6,257 bases of DNA from the NCBI GenBank assembly GCA_021790695.1, contig JAJYGJ010000115.1, forward strand, positions 1 through 6,257, given 5' to 3'. Shown piece after piece: positions 5,452 to 6,257 of the stretch. Every line of letters starts with the position of its first letter. Within the stretch, counting starts at the first letter, position 1. The position numbers and the translations under genes are program-made. The stretch is from Nitrospirota bacterium (GTDB taxonomy: Bacteria > Nitrospirota > Thermodesulfovibrionia > Thermodesulfovibrionales > JdFR-88). The notes below the pieces were generated by a model. The model worked only from the letters and a program-made list of their open reading frames with translations, was not told where the DNA came from and made no database searches.

Positions 5452-6191
5452 TGCTTGCCGGCTACAGGATAACGCGGCCGGAGGAGGCCGGGCGTTTCAG
5501 GGCCGACCTCGTCCAAATTTCCGTATATCGCGGGATGAAGGGCAATTTGGGCCGCGTCGAGGCATGTGCGCGCGCATGCAGGGAGATAGGCCGCCCCTAC
5601 GTCATTCATCCCGTGAATTATTCCCTTCTGGACGAGGACCCGCGAACGCTTTCGGAGCTGAAGGCCATGGCGGAGTGGTCCGACCTGGGCTTCATACTCC
5701 ACGATGAGGTCTCACCTGGCGGCGGAAGGGTCATGGGCGGGCCGGCTGAAAGGCTCCGGAGAAATATCGGGGAGATGGAAGCCCTTGCCCCGGTATCTTT
5801 TGAAGACGCAGTAAACGTCACGGACGTCCTTTGGTTCTGGGGGATTTTCGCCCGTTCCGTCACGCTGGATATCGGACACCTCGAGGCGGCCGGGATCGAT
5901 GCCCTGGAGTTCGTGAAGGCCCTTGATCCCGGCACCGCCGGAAAGATCGATTTCGTCCACATGCACAGGAAGCACCTTCTCCGTGGCGGCCTTGTGGACC
6001 ACTGGCCGCTTGTGCCGGGCTGCCGGGAACTGGCGGCCTTGGGGGAACTGCTTAAATCGAGGCCCGACGTCCGGGCGATACTGGAGCTTAACGAGGATGA
6101 GACGGAAAACAACCTGAGGCTTCTTTACGCACTCGATGAGGAATCCCGGGCCCTTCGGGCATCCAGGCTGAAAGGCCCAGCGCCGAAATAG
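5451..6191 (+). CDS. Xylose-isomerase-like TIM-barrel protein (sugar phosphate isomerase/epimerase superfamily)
   Basis: A 246-residue cytosolic protein with the landmarks of the AP-endonuclease-2/xylose-isomerase-like TIM barrel: DLVQISVYRG (19-28), YVIHPVNY (50-57), GFILHDE (80-86), VSFEDAVN (115-122) with Glu118 at a usual metal-ligand position, VTLDIGH (137-143) with Asp140 and His143, DFVHMHRKH (167-175), DHWPLVPG (183-190) and AILELNE (209-215) with Glu212. This set of acidic and His residues at strand ends supports a divalent-metal active site. Family members include sugar isomerases, epimerases and endonuclease IV. The substrate cannot be assigned here. The ATG at 5451 is the first possible one, since an in-frame TGA ends at 5447. 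It has no Shine-Dalgarno and overlaps the stop of a short upstream ORF (TGATG). The 3' end overlaps a convergent DoxX gene by 67 nt. The last 20 or so residues are basic and poorly conserved in appearance. Confidence 0.82.
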   Translation: MLAGYRITRPEEAGRFRADLVQISVYRGMKGNLGRVEACARACREIGRPYVIHPVNYSLLDEDPRTLSELKAMAEWSDLGFILHDEVSPGGGRVMGGPAERLRRNIGEMEALAPVSFEDAVNVTDVLWFWGIFARSVTLDIGHLEAAGIDALEFVKALDPGTAGKIDFVHMHRKHLLRGGLVDHWPLVPGCRELAALGELLKSRPDVRAILELNEDETENNLRLLYALDEESRALRASRLKGPAPK

Positions 6192-6257
6192 GCGATCATG
6201 AGGGCCGCCCCGAGCATGGAGGTGTTTTTCAGGAAATTTATCTCCTGCATAACCCGC
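6125..6257 (-). CDS. DoxX-family membrane protein, C-terminal fragment (5' end beyond window)
   Basis: Reading inward from the window edge on the minus strand, a frame is open for 43 codons to a TAA at 6125-6127. It encodes QEINFLKNTSMLGAALMIAY followed by FGAGPFSLDAR and a short Ser-rich tail (DSSSSA). The pattern 'FxKN...MLGAAL(M)...FGxGPxSLD' is the usual C-terminus of DoxX-family small integral membrane proteins: last transmembrane helix, then the GxGxxSLD motif. Most of the gene, including its first helices and its start, lies to the right of the window. The last 67 nt overlap the end of the TIM-barrel gene tail to tail. The conserved motif falls within that overlap, so the reading frame there is probably real rather than a shadow. 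The role is uncertain: members are linked to thiosulfate:quinone oxidoreductase or redox stress, but many are uncharacterised. Confidence 0.8.
   Translation of the reverse strand, partial: RVMQEINFLKNTSMLGAALMIAYFGAGPFSLDARRARDSSSSA

Overview
The window is GC-rich bacterial chromosome, densely coded, with short gaps and no tRNA, rRNA, CRISPR array or transposase that I can see. The gene set (a GH57 alpha-glucan branching enzyme, a DUF4912-glycosyltransferase fusion, an M42 aminopeptidase) suits an anaerobic or thermotolerant lineage such as Nitrospirota or Desulfobacterota. That placement is a guess from gene content, not a phylogenetic result.

Layout, left to right. (1) The 3' part of a small exported protein on the + strand (2-298). 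(2) A 255-nt convergent gap holding two opposed REP-like palindromes (353-465). (3) A minus-strand two-gene operon for alpha-glucan metabolism. The upstream gene (2127-3827) is a DUF4912 domain fused to a glycogen-synthase-like GT-B domain. Its stop overlaps by 8 nt the start of the GH57 branching enzyme (554-2134). (4) A 189-nt gap with three copies of a 10-bp repeat next to the M42 stop codon. (5) A minus-strand M42 metallo-aminopeptidase (4017-5090) with a perfect TATAAT -10 upstream. (6) A divergent, structured intergenic region (5091-5450) with a GC dyad, an extended -10 for the rightward gene, a tandem 14-bp repeat, small hairpins and a possible 27-codon leader ORF. (7) A plus-strand xylose-isomerase-like TIM-barrel protein (5451-6191). 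(8) The C-terminus of a DoxX-family membrane protein on the minus strand (6125 to the window edge), whose 3' end overlaps the TIM-barrel gene by 67 nt.

The observation most worth following up is the DUF4912-glycosyltransferase. It has the glycogen-synthase fold signature and is translationally coupled to a branching enzyme with both catalytic residues intact. Yet the basic residues that normally bind the nucleotide-sugar phosphates are replaced (Lys to Gly, Arg to Glu, Lys to Ser), and the E-x7-E motif is displaced. It may be a non-catalytic or repurposed partner of the branching enzyme. A second point is the leader architecture of the TIM-barrel gene: it has no Shine-Dalgarno of its own, and its ATG overlaps the stop of a short ORF that has a good one.
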